A stretch of DNA of 64,000 nt from contig NC_084819.1 in NCBI RefSeq assembly GCF_963583255.1, positions 12,430,471 through 12,494,470 of the forward strand, written 5' to 3'. The translations under genes and the position numbers were made by a program. Each line of letters opens with the position of its first letter. Positions within the stretch are counted from its first letter, which is position 1. The stretch is from Pyrus communis (taxonomy: Eukaryota; Streptophyta; Magnoliopsida; Rosales; Rosaceae). Shown in pieces: positions 34,421 through 45,634 of the stretch. The notes beneath the pieces are model-generated. The model ran no database searches and had not been told where the DNA came from. It was given only the letters and a program-made list of their open reading frames with translations.

Positions 34421-35036
34421 GTCATGTTATAAATCACTCGGTAAAAATCATCTAGGTAAAAAACCAAACAAAACTAAGGTCATTTAATCCACCAATTGTT
34501 GCAAATAAATTAAGTGCTCGTAATACTTTTACCGATTTCAACCAACTATTTGTATACAGATCGATAACTAAAAAACCTTATCTTTTATTACATTTGATAG
34601 AAATGATTTTTATATCATGAAAGATTCCGATCATAAACATAAAGTTAATTTTTCTTATAGATTATTGATAACTGAATTTTTTAGTTTGAAACTTTTTATC
34701 GTAAATTCTTTGGTTATTGGTACATCAAAGCATGATAAAATTTTCAATTGAAAATTTAATTAATCTATGAAAAATAAAATATTACTTGAATTGTGTCCAC
34801 TGAGATTATATTTGTTATGCAATTAATGGATGACATATGCTAGATGAACATACGAATTATTTTTTTAAATCAAGGATGACCTATGATTATTTGAATAATC
34901 GTATGAGTTGCATCTTATTTAGTTGATTAATATGAAACCATCAATAAATTATTTCTCTTGAGCTGTGCTAGCATCTGAGGCGCACACAGATCAATGGCGA
35001 GCTTCTTCCCTGTGTTTTAGTGCTTAACTATTGTTT
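34421..35036 (+). repeat. Direct duplication, copy B
   Basis: Second copy of the 615 bp unit described at 33,241. The offset between copies is about 1,180 bases, and the copia fragment lies between them. Confidence 0.85.
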
Positions 35037-35296
35037 GTATTTTCAACGTTTATAATCATTTCATCAGCAATTTTCACAAAAACACAGTAACAATAAATGG
35101 GACTGAGATGGAGCTTAAGTCCTGCGTACGGTTCCATCAACTGGCGGTAGACTGCCATTGCGTATGGATTTGACAAAGACAAAGACAAAAAATATTTAAA
35201 GAAAAAACAACCATCTAAATCAAAGGGCAAATCATCAAAATCAAAGATTAGACAGCTAATAAAGGCTCAATCAATGATTGGTGAGTAAAGAAGGCC

Positions 35297-35327
<31 letters not shown>

Positions 35328-36255
35328 TTGGTACCACAAATTTAAAATAGGATAATGTTTAGTCATTTTTATATATAATTATCATATCTTTGTCTTCTAA
35401 ATTTTATAATTGAACCGTTTGTTGTGAATTTCCTTAGTTTAAATGCAATTATTTAAATCCTATATTAGATTTTATTATAGTTATTCTTTCTTATATAGAC
35501 TTATATTCTTTAAGGATGAAAGATTTATTCTCTCATTTTACTGTTATAAATAAAGACACTACGTAAGGGGATAACATATCATCAACACACAATTTTCCTA
35601 CTATTTTACAAACACATCTCTCCTCTATCTACCCTTGTTGTCGGCCCCTTCACCTTGTCATATAAAATAAGCTACAGCACCATTAAATTTCTTAATATTT
35701 ATTTAAAAATTAGTTATGTGAAAAATTATTTGAATCAAAAGGAGTAATTTGAATTTATCAAAAATAGACATGTTTGCTCATACACACACCACCACTTTGT
35801 ACTACAATATTATGTATAAATGATATCAGATTTAAATAATTTTTTGTACGAATGTTTCTCAAATAAAGATTAAGAACTTAAATAATTCTGACCATAAAAA
35901 AAATTATGTGATGAAGATAAAATTTTCACAGAGAATGAGATATGTTTGTGCATTCACCTCATTGTGGGATACGAGTATTTATCATTCTTATATTCTTTCA
36001 ATTACATATATATGTGTACAAAAAAAAAGTTCTTCATGTATGTTTTAAGAAATAAATTGCATACTTCATTTATAAAAGGGACAAAATACTACAATTATAC
36101 AAAGAATTTTTTGTTTTTTTTTTATAGCAAAAGTACGATATTCATTAAGCAAATCAAAATTCGTACAAACTGAGGATAGTGTGCTTAATGGGCCTCGATA
36201 AAAACCTTGCCGGGCACAATTATACGAAGATTATGACTTCACGATATGGGATATT
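35037..36255. other. Non-coding region with a poly-A run
   Basis: Contains an A-run of about 24 at 35,300-35,323 and AT-rich sequence with no supported gene. The segment just before 36,256 (TTGCCGGGCACAATTATACG) replaces what should be the end of the following LTR. Confidence 0.6.
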
Positions 36256-36756
36256 GGGGGGGGGTTAGGTTAATGAATCTCCGATGCCTAAGTTAGTTTA
36301 TCTGAGAGAGTAAAGTGTTTAGGGCTTTTTAGGGTTGCAAAAGCTCTCAAAAATGGTAGAATATAGGGTATTTATAGGGTTAGGGCCGGACATATAGTGT
36401 TTAATGGAGAGATATTCTTTAAATATTCTTAAGATATTTAATAGGAAATAATATCTTGAGATAATGGGGTAATTATCCCTAATTGATTTAAATTAGGATT
36501 ACTTACTTGATTGGAGTCAATCTTCAATTAGGAATGTATTAAAGATAAGATTTGGGTAATTAATCCTTATCTTTAATCATTGCCAAAGGTAGGTGAGTTG
36601 TGGGCAATTATGTTCTGCTACTGAGCCTTCCAAGGATGTGAGCTATGCGTGTGAGCATCTGAGAAACCTGCCCATTTATTGAGGGCAATCTTGTCATTCT
36701 TGAATAAAAGTCCACGTGTCGCATCTAGAATATTTGGGATTATTTTACGCTCCACA
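36256..36756 (-). repeat. 3' LTR of element 2, truncated
   Basis: Matches 47,221-47,724 closely from the G-run through GCTCCACA. The outer 100 or so bases present in the other LTR (47,122-47,220) are absent; the break falls in a G-run (36,256-36,265). The TATAAATA box on - is at 36,369-36,376. Confidence 0.88.
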
Positions 36757-37089
36757 AATGCCATCACATCTAATGTGTTGCACGCAGGAAAATGATTGTA
36801 GGTGTAGGAATCCTAAGCTGTCTAGGCTTGCAGAATTGTTTCTCAATTTGAACTTGATCTTTTTTCTTGATTTGGAGACATATTTCTTCTAAGAAAAGGA
36901 AAATAATTATTCCCAATACCTATTTAATTCTGCCTTAAGCAAAGGATTAAATAAATTTAGAGAACAATTATTGTCCCAACAAGAAAGTGAAGCCAGAGGA
37001 AATTTTTATTCCCCCTCCCCTAGCGTTCTTCTTTTCTTTCCTTTGCAAAGAGTCGTTTCTCGTTGTTTTCTTCTCTGTGCCGCACCAAG

Positions 37090-37558
37090 GTAAGAAAAAT
37101 TTGAATTTTCTTCTTCTTGAATTTTTTGGAAGTCTTGGGACTTGAAAAATTGGCTCGGCGGGGCCAAATGACGCGTGCTGGGCTCGGACCCTGCTGAACA
37201 TCAAAGGAGAATGAAAGAGACCAGCATGGGGCGGTTCTCTGGCATGCGCGAGTTGGGCCGAAAGGCCTGGGTTTGCTTTGGGCATGCGCTGGGCACGAGA
37301 GAATAAGGGGAAGAAGGCGCGGGCCTCCCCCTATGTTGGGCTGGAGCAGTATGGGCCGCGTGTAGGGCTCAAGGGAGACAAGGAGCCGGGTTTGGGCTGT
37401 GGGGCATGGCCTGCGGCTTGGGCCTGGACCGAGAGAGAAGGTGAGGGCCGTGAGGGATGGTGCGAAGGTGCTAGGCTTACGGTCCTTTATTTATTTATTT
37501 ATTTTTATTCTCTTCTTGCTAGTTGCCTTCTAAATATTTTTCTTCGTACTTTTTGTAG
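37090..37558 (+). other. Probable leader intron of the antisense ORF, element 2
   Basis: ACCAAG/GTAAGAAA at the 5' side and TTTTTGTAG/AAAC at the 3' side are good GT-AG splice sites. The acceptor is 10 bases before the ATG of the antisense ORF at 37,569. Inference from sequence only. Confidence 0.5.
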
Positions 37559-37568
37559 AAACTTTGAG

Positions 37569-39875
37569 ATGTCTTCCTCTGACCGCAAAAGTGATGAGTT
37601 TCCTCCACTTTTGTACCGTTAAGGTGGTTCTTCCAACAAGGTGGGTTACTTCAAAGCTGCACATGTCAAGATCAATTTCGACGAGCTGTTTTGGGATTTT
37701 CTTGAGGCGTACAAGCATGGGATTCCATCAGGGGTTCGCGTCAAGCAGGTGAAAGATGATAGCGGTCATGAACTATGCAGCGATAGTGCCTCTGCTAGGA
37801 AAAGAGCTATCAAATTCCATCCGTACTACTTTGTGTTGGGATTTACTTTTCCCATGCTGCGTCTTTTCCAGGAGGTAATCTGCTCCATAAGATGCGCACC
37901 TGCTCAGTGTTCCCCGAATGTAGTTCGTATGATGGTGGGGTTCTCAAACTTGAGCAGGTTCTTTCATCTTGACTTGACCATAAATGAGTTTTGGTACTTC
38001 TTTGAGATTGGCCACAAGGAAGGTGTAGGGCAGCCGAGGTCTCACCATAAGCTGCTTGATGCTTCTAGCAAAGGCGATCATGAGCAGGCGAGAGATACCT
38101 TGGAGGTGAGAGGATAGTGGAAGTCTGACTTTACTTCTGAGCTGCGTGTTTAACTACCTTTATCAGTGGTAAGTGAACCGCTTCATTCTTGTCCTGCTTG
38201 AATTTTTCATTGAGCTACTCTATGACTTCAATTTATTGATCGTCTTTCTTGCTTTGTGTAGATTCGGAGTTTGGCTTAACCCCAGGACTTTGGCAGATAT
38301 GAAGAAAGTGCACGTCGCCTTGGGCATTCCTGCTGAGTACTGTGAGTGGTGCTGGCTGCTCAACCCTCTTCGTCGTGAAAATGATGGCCTGTCCCCGAGG
38401 GAAGAGATAAAGCGGATAAAAGATGAGGTGCTGGCTCGCTCGATCGTTGTTGTAGAGCCTACTGCTAATGGTGGTGGAAAGAATAGGTTTTCCTTACCTG
38501 TCTGTGAGCCTTCGGTTGAGAAGAAGCCAATGACTTCTTCTGTTGCTCGTGTGAGCCCGTTTGCTGCCGAGAAGCTTGTCATTGATCTAATTTCCCCCAA
38601 AGAGGCAAAGATAACCGTTGAGCTTAAGCCTATGAAACCTACTCTGACGATAACTGCATCCATTGTTGAAAGACTTGCCCAACGAAAAAGTTCGGTGGTG
38701 TCTTCGGTGTCCGGGTTTGTATCGAAGCGTTCGTCAGGAGCTAAGTCGAGAGCTAATTCTACTGCTAAGGTGGCGTCTGGGCCTGCTTCTCCTTCTGCCG
38801 TGACTGACTCGTCTGCTGAGAAGGGGAATCTACTCGCACGGGCAGTTGTGAGAGATTCACCGAGTCTGAGGTTAGAGAGTTTCTTAAAGTTTGTGCATTG
38901 CTGAAGGCTGACCTGCTTAAGGACGTTGATGCATACGCCAAGTTTGTTGACAATGTAAGGAAAGTTGTCATCCGTTCAGACTCTTTTGCGAAGCGTCCTG
39001 CCTACTCAAGAAGGTCATCCTTGATTGCTACAATGCATAAGACTTTGATCCTAGCAGCTGAGTCTATGCGCGTTGATCAGGATTCTGTCAAGTGTGCTAA
39101 GGAGGCCGAAGTGGCATTGGTTGCTCAGCTTCGCTTGACTGCTGAAAAGATGGAAAATCTCGAATCTGAACTCACTATTTTGAAAGGGTCTGATGTCTCT
39201 GCCCCCACTACTTTGCAACTGGAGATCGCTCATCAAGAGGTCGCCCATTTGAATGCTAGGCTTAGTGTAACTCAAGCGATGTTGGAAGCTGCAGAGAAGG
39301 AAATTAGTCGTGTTTCTTCGGTGGTCAAGAACCTTGAGCGTGTCAATTCGGAGCTACGATCTGCTTGTTTTGCCAAGGACGAGGAGCTTATCTTCATGCA
39401 TGCTGAAGTGTCTCATCTAAAAGAGGTTGCCAGTAAGCTTGAGTCGAAGGAGATGGATCTGCAAGATGCGTTGTTTGCTAGCGAGAACCTGAAAAAGGAA
39501 CTGGGTAAGCTGCAGGGTGCTCACACTGGGCTTGTTGATGAGAATGCGTAACTGAAGAATGAGAAAGTTGGTCACGAAGTAGCACTTGCTTATTGTTAGG
39601 CCAATTTCTACAAGCTTGGCTATGTAGACCATCTTCAGGGCAGGCCGTCGGATTATGAGTTTTCCGAGAAAGACTTCGAGATTTTTTCCATTTCTCCAGT
39701 TGATCTGCTTGATTTCTCGTTTGATGGTGCCTTTGGTGGAGCAGCTGAAGGTCAGGCAGTCCAAGTAGGGGCGGCTGAGGATGAGTTAATGGAAGCTTTA
39801 GCCGCTGGGAATGGCACGGTTGCTGAAGACTTGGTAGTCGAGGAACCAGTGGTTACGCAAGCTGTTAAAGAGTAG
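37569..39875 (+). pseudogene. Antisense ORF of element 2: Transposase_28-like domain plus coiled coil
   Basis: From ATG 37,569 (MSSSDRKSDEFPPLLYR, then one in-frame TAA) the frame continues into a domain with FHPYYFVLGFTFPMLRLFQE, CAPAQCSPNVVRMMVGFSNL and LTINEFWYFFEI. This is the pattern of the 'putative gypsy type transposon' (Transposase_28) family. A GT-AG intron at 38,169-38,261 joins it to a segment containing WLNPRTLADMKKV and EYCEWCWLLNPL, then a Ser/Ala-rich linker. After a frame change near 38,900 comes a long coiled coil (to 39,551), then an acidic tail (SISPVDLLDFSFDGAF) to TAG 39,875. Its role in the retrotransposon is unknown. Damage: the early TAA, frameshifts and TAA at 39,549. 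Confidence 0.75.
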
Positions 39876-40182
39876 TTTTTTTTTCTTAGACTTAGGAATT
39901 TTCTTCTTTTCCTTTTTGCTCTGCTTTGCTTGAATTTTGTTGGCCTTTGACCCAATTTATCAATTTGCTAGAAATTTAATAAACAACTTTCCTTGTTTTT
40001 TCTTCATCCTTCTATTTCGCCATGTCTTTTGCGAAACTTTACCGTAAGACAGGGGCTGGGTGAGCTGCTTCAACGAGTTGGCTACTTTGATGGAGCTGTT
40101 GACTCATGTGGTCACTTTAGGCTTTAGTTTTGGCTTTGATGCTCATAAAGCTTTACCTGTAAGAGGAAAAATGCTAGATTTC

Positions 40183-40860
40183 TAACTTATAGAGCCGGCG
40201 GGTGAACTCATGCTCCCGTAAAAAGCAAATGAGTTCGTGTAGCTACTGTAGTTGTGAATCTTAGCTTTGAATGGCTTCATAAACCTTTAGCCTTCCCGGG
40301 GCGTATTTGCAAAATGTTTAACCTATAGGGTTGGCGGTCGGACTCGTGCTTCTTACGAGAAGTAGAGAAGTTCTTGTAACCTCCATGGTTATATTTCGAC
40401 TTTTATGTGGCTTCTTGAGCTTTGGCCTTCCCAGGGCATGCTGTAAAGTGTTTAACTTATAGAGTTATCGGTCGGGCTCATGCTTCCCGTAGGAAGCAGA
40501 GGAGGTCTGTGTATCCATTATAGTCGTACATCGGCTTTGGAGTGGCTTCTTGAGCCTTAGCCCTCTCGGGGTGTGTCGTGAAATGTTTAACTAATAGAGT
40601 CATCAGCCGGACTCATGATTCTCGTATGAAGTAAAGGAGGTCCGCGTATCCACTATAGTCGTATTTCGACTTTAGAGTGGCTTCTTGAGCCATGGCTCTC
40701 CCGGGGCGTGTTGTGAAATGTTTAACTTATAGAGTCGTCGACCAAACTTATGCTTCCCGTAGGAAGCAGATGAGGTCCATGTATCCACTATAATCGTACC
40801 TTGGCCTTGTTTCAGCAAAACTTAAACTGTAGACCGTCAGCCAGAAGTGTTACTTGTAAG
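40183..40860 (+). repeat. Tandem array, ~135 bp unit, about five copies
   Basis: The phrase T(T)TAAC(T)TATAGAG recurs at 40,183, 40,320, 40,453, 40,588 and 40,723, that is spacings of 137, 133, 135 and 135. Each unit also holds GGTCGG/GCCGG-like, 'ATGCTTCCCGTAGGAAGCAG' and 'GTGGCTTCTTGAGCC' blocks. Two more diverged partial units may follow to about 41,000. It lies between the antisense ORF and integrase. Confidence 0.88.
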
Positions 40861-41382
40861 TAAATAGGCGAGTCCGCGTAGTCATAGCAGATGTAAGTCT
40901 CAGATTACGAATTGCCTTGGGCTTTTAGCCATTGGGTCGTCAGCCGGGCATCTTACTTACAGAAGCAAATGACCTGCGTAACCACTTCAGGCCCTGGCAT
41001 CTTGGAGGCATTTTAGGCGTGAGGTGTAGGCGAAATCAAGCCTCATAGGCCATATTCTTCCAAGTCACAGCTTGATTCCATAGGTTGCTTAATTAGTATT
41101 ACAACACTTTAAAATCAAGCCACTTCATGAACATTTGCACGTCGAGGATGGACCATCTTGTCACACGAATTCTTTTATGGGCAGGGGTCCTGCATTTAAC
41201 ATCTCTTCTGGTTAAAGACCCGGGATCCCGGGGAATGAAATGCTTCAGTTGGCTGAGTCTATCCCAGGGGAAGGACTATCGTGGCCAATTATAAAAGTCG
41301 TCTGGCCCAGGTAGTCGCTGCATTCAAGGGGAACTGAGCAGTCGTACAACTCATCCACGTCTGGATATTCCGAAGTAGTTTA

Positions 41383-41575
41383 CCCTCTCGCACTAGAGAG
41401 CAGACCCTAGATAGGTGTCGGGGAATAAGTTTACCCTCTTACGCTGGAGAGCATACCCTAGATGGGTGTCCGGGAATTAGTTTACCCTCTCGCGCTGGAA
41501 AGTAAACCTTATATGAGTGTTGGGGAATTAGTTTACCATCTTTTGCTGGAGAGCTTACGACATGTCTGTGTGGCA
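41383..41575 (+). repeat. Tandem array, 51 bp unit, about 3.7 copies
   Basis: Units start TTTACC(C/A)TCT, contain GCTGGAGAGC and CCTAGATGGGTGT-like blocks and end GGGAATTAG. The three complete units are each about 51 bases. It lies downstream of the 135 bp array in the same element. Confidence 0.85.
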
Positions 41576-41829
41576 GCAGGCGTCTTCTGCTTGTCACAGG
41601 GTTAGTCAGTTTATCTATGCATTTGGCCCAGGCTCGTGAACAATTCCTTCAATCTTCATTAAAAATAAAGGCTTTTATTAACTTTGCTCGTAGGCAGTAA
41701 TGGCATAACAATTGATAATTCTCGGCATGCGAGATCTTGTTCACTGAGCTGCTTAAGTCTTTGAACTTTTTGTCACACGTAGTACATCATCATGTTGTAT
41801 GCATTCCACTGTTTGTCAATTTCTTTGTT

Positions 41830-42760
41830 GCTTATAGTGGTGAGGGCCTTCCCGTCAGACAATAATGAAGCCTTTTCTGAGGACTAAGTCTCTTGGCTGG
41901 AACTATCGGATTTTTGCCCTTTTTTTGTAGCTGGAGATGAGTTGTTGCTAAGTTGGTGGCCATCTCCTTTTCGTTCTGCTCGAGGTTCGGCGGTACAGTG
42001 CTGATGTTTGGCATTACAATGTTGGGAAGAATGATCGACTCAGAACCATACGTTAGGGAGAATGGAGTTTCATCGGTTGCTCGTCTTTTGGTGGTGTGAT
42101 ATGCCCATAGAACACCGGAGAACTCGTCTGGCCACTTGCCCTTCTTGTCGGAAAGGGTCTTCTTAAAGCAATTGAGGATAGTCTTGTTGGACGCCTAGGC
42201 CTGCCCGTTGCCCTACGAATACCAGGGTGTGGACATATGCTGCTTGATGCCATATTTTTTGAAGAACTTCGCCAAGTCTTTCCCTACAAATTACGAACCA
42301 TTTTCGGTGACCATGGAGTATGGGATGCCGATACGGCAGATGATGTTCTTCCATATAGTGTTCTAAGTCAGTTTGGGTAGTTGTAGTCATGGGTTCGGTT
42401 CGACCCATTTTGTGAAGCAGTCGGTTGCTATGATCATCATGCATCTGCCTTTAGTGGCAGGCGGCATTGGTCCTACCAAGTCGATCGCCCACTACATGAA
42501 TAACCAAGGGCTCGTCTGCAGGTGGAGTTTGTTGGCAAGTAGTGCGGGCACAGGCTTGAAGCGCTGGCAGCTGTCGCACCTTTGTACATACTCATTGGCG
42601 TCTTGATGCATGGTTGGCTAGTAATAGCCAGCGTTGAGAGCTTTTTGTGCAAAGAAGCGGCCTCCAAAGTGGTTTCCACAGACACCTTCGTGGATTGATC
42701 TAAGAATCTTTAGGTTGTCAGCAGGTGATAGGCAGCGGAGATGTTGTTCTCAAAAGGATA
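41830..42760 (-). pseudogene. Integrase of element 2, broken
   Basis: On - the zinc-binding region reads IHEGVCGNHFGGR and YVQRCDSCQRF (HHCC). The core reads WAIDLVGPMPPATKG, ATDCFTKWVE, IPYSMVTENGS (second acidic position, here Glu-Asn-Gly instead of the usual Asp-Asn-Gly) and YGIKQHMSTPWY. Later blocks are KWPDEFSGVLWAYHTTKR and ETPFSLTYGSE. Several TAG stops replace Trp, Gln or Glu codons. It is clearly the integrase of a Tat-like polyprotein and clearly dead. Confidence 0.82.
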
Positions 42761-43139
42761 TTCGAACGAGGATGTCGTTCCATATATATTAGCGCACTGC
42801 CTTCATCTGGAGCTTTTTGGACTCCAGTCTGTCTGCAATGAGCGTTCCATTAACTATGTAGTCGATGACAGGATCTTGCCAACTCGGGATTATGTTGATC
42901 TGCGCCACCTCGACTGCTGGTTCCTCATCTATGCTTGGCTTTTCCAAGTACCTGATTAGGATGAAGCGCATGAGCTGATAGTCTAGCATGGAGCCTAGGC
43001 TTGCTAGTGCGTCTACGTGGGCATTTTCTGCTCATGGAACCTGAGTGAGTGTGTACGCCTGGAACGTTGCCAACTATTTTCGTACCTTCTCAAGGTATCG
43101 GGCCATCCTTGGATGCTTTGATGCGTACTCCCCTAAGGT

Positions 43140-43430
43140 TTGGTTGGTGATCAGCTAGGAATCGGAATAGATCGCAAGCTTCTTCACCACTAGGTCTTTC
43201 GCCAATTGGAGACTTGCTAGTAGAGCTTCATACTCTACTTCGTTATTTGACGCCTTGAAGTTTAGAGTGATAGCCTGCTCAAGCATTGAGCCGTCCGGAG
43301 TAGTGAGAACTAGGACTACTCCCGATCCTTGGTAGTTAGATGATACATCGACGTGCAAATGCCAAAAATCTCCATCAAGTGAGGCTGGTGCAGCTAAGGC
43401 GTGCTCGGGTACCTTTTGGGTGTTTCGGGG
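43140..43430 (-). pseudogene. Archaeal-type RNase H of element 2
   Basis: The frame from 43,358 reads MHVDVSSNYQGSGVVLVL, NFKASNNEVEYEALLASLQ and LAIYSDS, giving the Asp, Glu and Asp of RNase H, and ends at TAG where a Gln codon (SQ) is expected. It is the second RNase H typical of Tat elements. Confidence 0.82.
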
Positions 43431-43559
43431 TTAGTTGTTGCGTGCGTCGAAACATTCGCCAGTTTTTACGCCTTTAACATCGTGCGTCTGGGCTGTGTGG
43501 AATATCATGTCATGACGATGACTGCGTACATTTGAAGGTATGGCTTGAGCTTCTAGGTT

Positions 43560-44363
43560 GCAACAACTAGCATCAAAATCAAAGTTTTGATTTTCGGGTA
43601 TTTGGCTTTCGCATCGATGAGAGCTTTGGATGTGTAGAATACATGCAGTTAGCCCCTCAACTCTTCTTGAATGAGGGCAGAGCTCATTGCTATTTCAGAT
43701 ACCGCCGTTTAGACGCATAGATCATCCGTTGCTTTCGGGTTAGATTGCGTCGGTCAGTAGGTCGCATGAGGAATTAGCTGAGTGTAGTTGTTCGTCAGGT
43801 CAGACCTTGGATCTCCTTCAGAGTAGTGGGGGATTTCATATCCATGATCGTTTAGATCATCTTTGGATGCGCATTCAGCGTGGTCTGACCACTACTTAGG
43901 ATTAAGGAAAATGCGTTCAGCGTCTTCTTCGGGTTTCCATCCTAATTCATCTGCCAGGGCATTGTCGACCTTGACGCCATCTTCATGTCCTGCCTTCTGT
44001 GATTACTATTTGGTGGAGGTATAATCCTCTTTTTGCACTTCAGTTACTACTTCTGGGGATAAAGATTTCTTTTTCGTCTCCTTAAGAACTTGTACAGCGC
44101 AACCTGGACATGTCCTGGTCGTCTTTAATCTATTTGACTACTTCTTCCGGGATGCGAAATCGGATTTTCTGATACTCGATCGAGGTCATAGCTCCAATCT
44201 TCACTAGCCAGGGTCGGCTTAGTATCCCGTTATGGGGAGATAGGTTGTTGACGATCATGAAGGTCTAGGATGAGACAATCGGTGGGCTGGTTACGTCGAG
44301 TGTGATAGTGCCAATAATGGTTGGGGTAAGTCCGTTGAATCCGATCAAGACCGCCGCCTTGCG
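43560..44363 (-). pseudogene. Reverse transcriptase remnant of element 2, core missing
   Basis: Readable pieces on - are an N-terminal linker (ALADELGWKPEEDAERIFLNP), then at once the C-terminal connection (TIMDMKSPTTLKEIQGLT) and part of the canonical RNase H (AVSEIAMSSALIQEE, LHVFYTSKALIDAKAKYP). The fingers and palm, with the YxDD active site, are not present. An internal deletion removed them. Confidence 0.72.
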
Positions 44364-44558
44364 TTAGATCGTGTTTTCCAGGCCTATTTTCTGGATGACT
44401 GACAGTTGTAGAATGTTGACTGAGCTGCCGTTGTTCACCATAACTTTGTTAACGATGACGTGGGCCAATTGAACAGAAATCACCAAGGCGTCGTCGTGGG
44501 GAAAGTCAATTCCTTCAACGTCCTGTTCAATGAAGTCGACGATTGTCCAGTACATCAT
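44364..44558 (-). pseudogene. Aspartic protease of element 2 with Asp-to-Asn change
   Basis: Reads DDALVISVQLAHVIVNKVMV and NNGSSVNILQLSVIQKIGL. Related elements have V-D-T/N-G-S-S at the active site; here the catalytic Asp position is Asn (VNNGSS). The segment ends in a stop soon after. Confidence 0.75.
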
Positions 44559-44656
44559 CTATGGCTTGGATCTGATAAACCGATTTCGCCTGCTGGATTT
44601 TCCTTTTCTTGAAGTTGTTAGTGGCCCTTAGATACTCTGATTCGACGAAGATTCCG

Positions 44657-45073
44657 TTAATTTGGATTGTCTTGGTTGCGGGTTCGGCATCGACATCTGG
44701 TCTGTTGACATATTGGTCGCTTTGGTCGGGTAGCTGGTTTGTTGACATACTGGTCGCATTTGCCTTCCTTCATGAGCTGCTCAAGGTACGTTTTCCACAT
44801 GGTGTAGTCCTTGGTTGCGTGCCCGGGACTTCTATGGAATACGTAGTACTTTGTCTGGTCCTTCTTGGAGGTGTTCCCCTTCATGGGTGACGGCAGGTTG
44901 AACCACGGTTTCACCTTGAGATTGTGAAAGATCTGGTTGATTAGGACCAAGAACTTGGTGTATGTCTTGGCCGCTGCACCTCCCTTTGATGGGGATCGGT
45001 CCATTTGTTTGTCTCCTGGCTTGCTTTTGATGTTGAGTGATTTACCGCTAGCCTTCTTCTGAGTTAGTTCCAC
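44657..45073 (-). pseudogene. Gag C-terminal part with zinc-knuckle-like motif, element 2
   Basis: Open frame of 138 codons reading KTYTKFLVLINQIF, a KYYVFHRSPGHATKDYTMW block like the 'CxxHxxxGHxTxxC' region of Tat gags, then LEQLMKEGKCDQYV. The cysteines of the knuckle are largely replaced (Tyr-Tyr-Val-Phe-His). Confidence 0.65.
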
Positions 45074-45358
45074 GTCTCTGCACGGCTACTTAGGCTGCTT
45101 CTGGGAGCGCTTTTCTGCCAAAGCATAAGAATTTTCTAGGGACAAGTTCTCGCCCATAATCAATTCTCCGAAATATGGGTGATCCGTTAGGAGCCCTTTT
45201 CAGAAAGCTGAGTATGCGATGCTATCATCGCATCCGTCAATCTTCGCACTCTCCGTCTTGAATCTCTTGATGTAAGTACAGAGTGACTCATTCGGGTCCT
45301 TCTTCATGTTGAAGATGTGTTAGACTTTTTTTTAATCGAGCGGTAGGACAAATATTCC

Positions 45359-45634
45359 TTAGTGAAAATCAAGGAAAGTTCGTTGAAGTTCCGGATCGAA
45401 CATGGCGGCAAGGTGTGGAACCAGTCTTGCGGCCCCTTGGAGCGTCATGGCAAAGATCTTGCACATAAAAGCATCATTGTTGGCGTAGAAGGTCATAGCA
45501 CTTCGATAGTGCATCAAGTGTGTATCTGAATCTTCATTTCCTTTAAACAAGGTAAAATGTGGTGGGCTGAACTTCTGTGGTGGCTCCGTCTGCTCGATCT
45601 CGTCTACAAATGGTGACCTGCTCAAGTTGGCCAC
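45359..45634 (-). pseudogene. Gag capsid-like domain fragment, element 2
   Basis: Reads KFSPPHFTLFKGNEDSDTHL, MHYRSAMTFYANNDAFMCK and IFAMTLQGAARLV, the typical start of the retrotransposon gag domain (PP-x-F-x-x-(Y/F)-x-G...D-x-H). Stops separate it from the upstream and downstream pieces. Confidence 0.82.
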
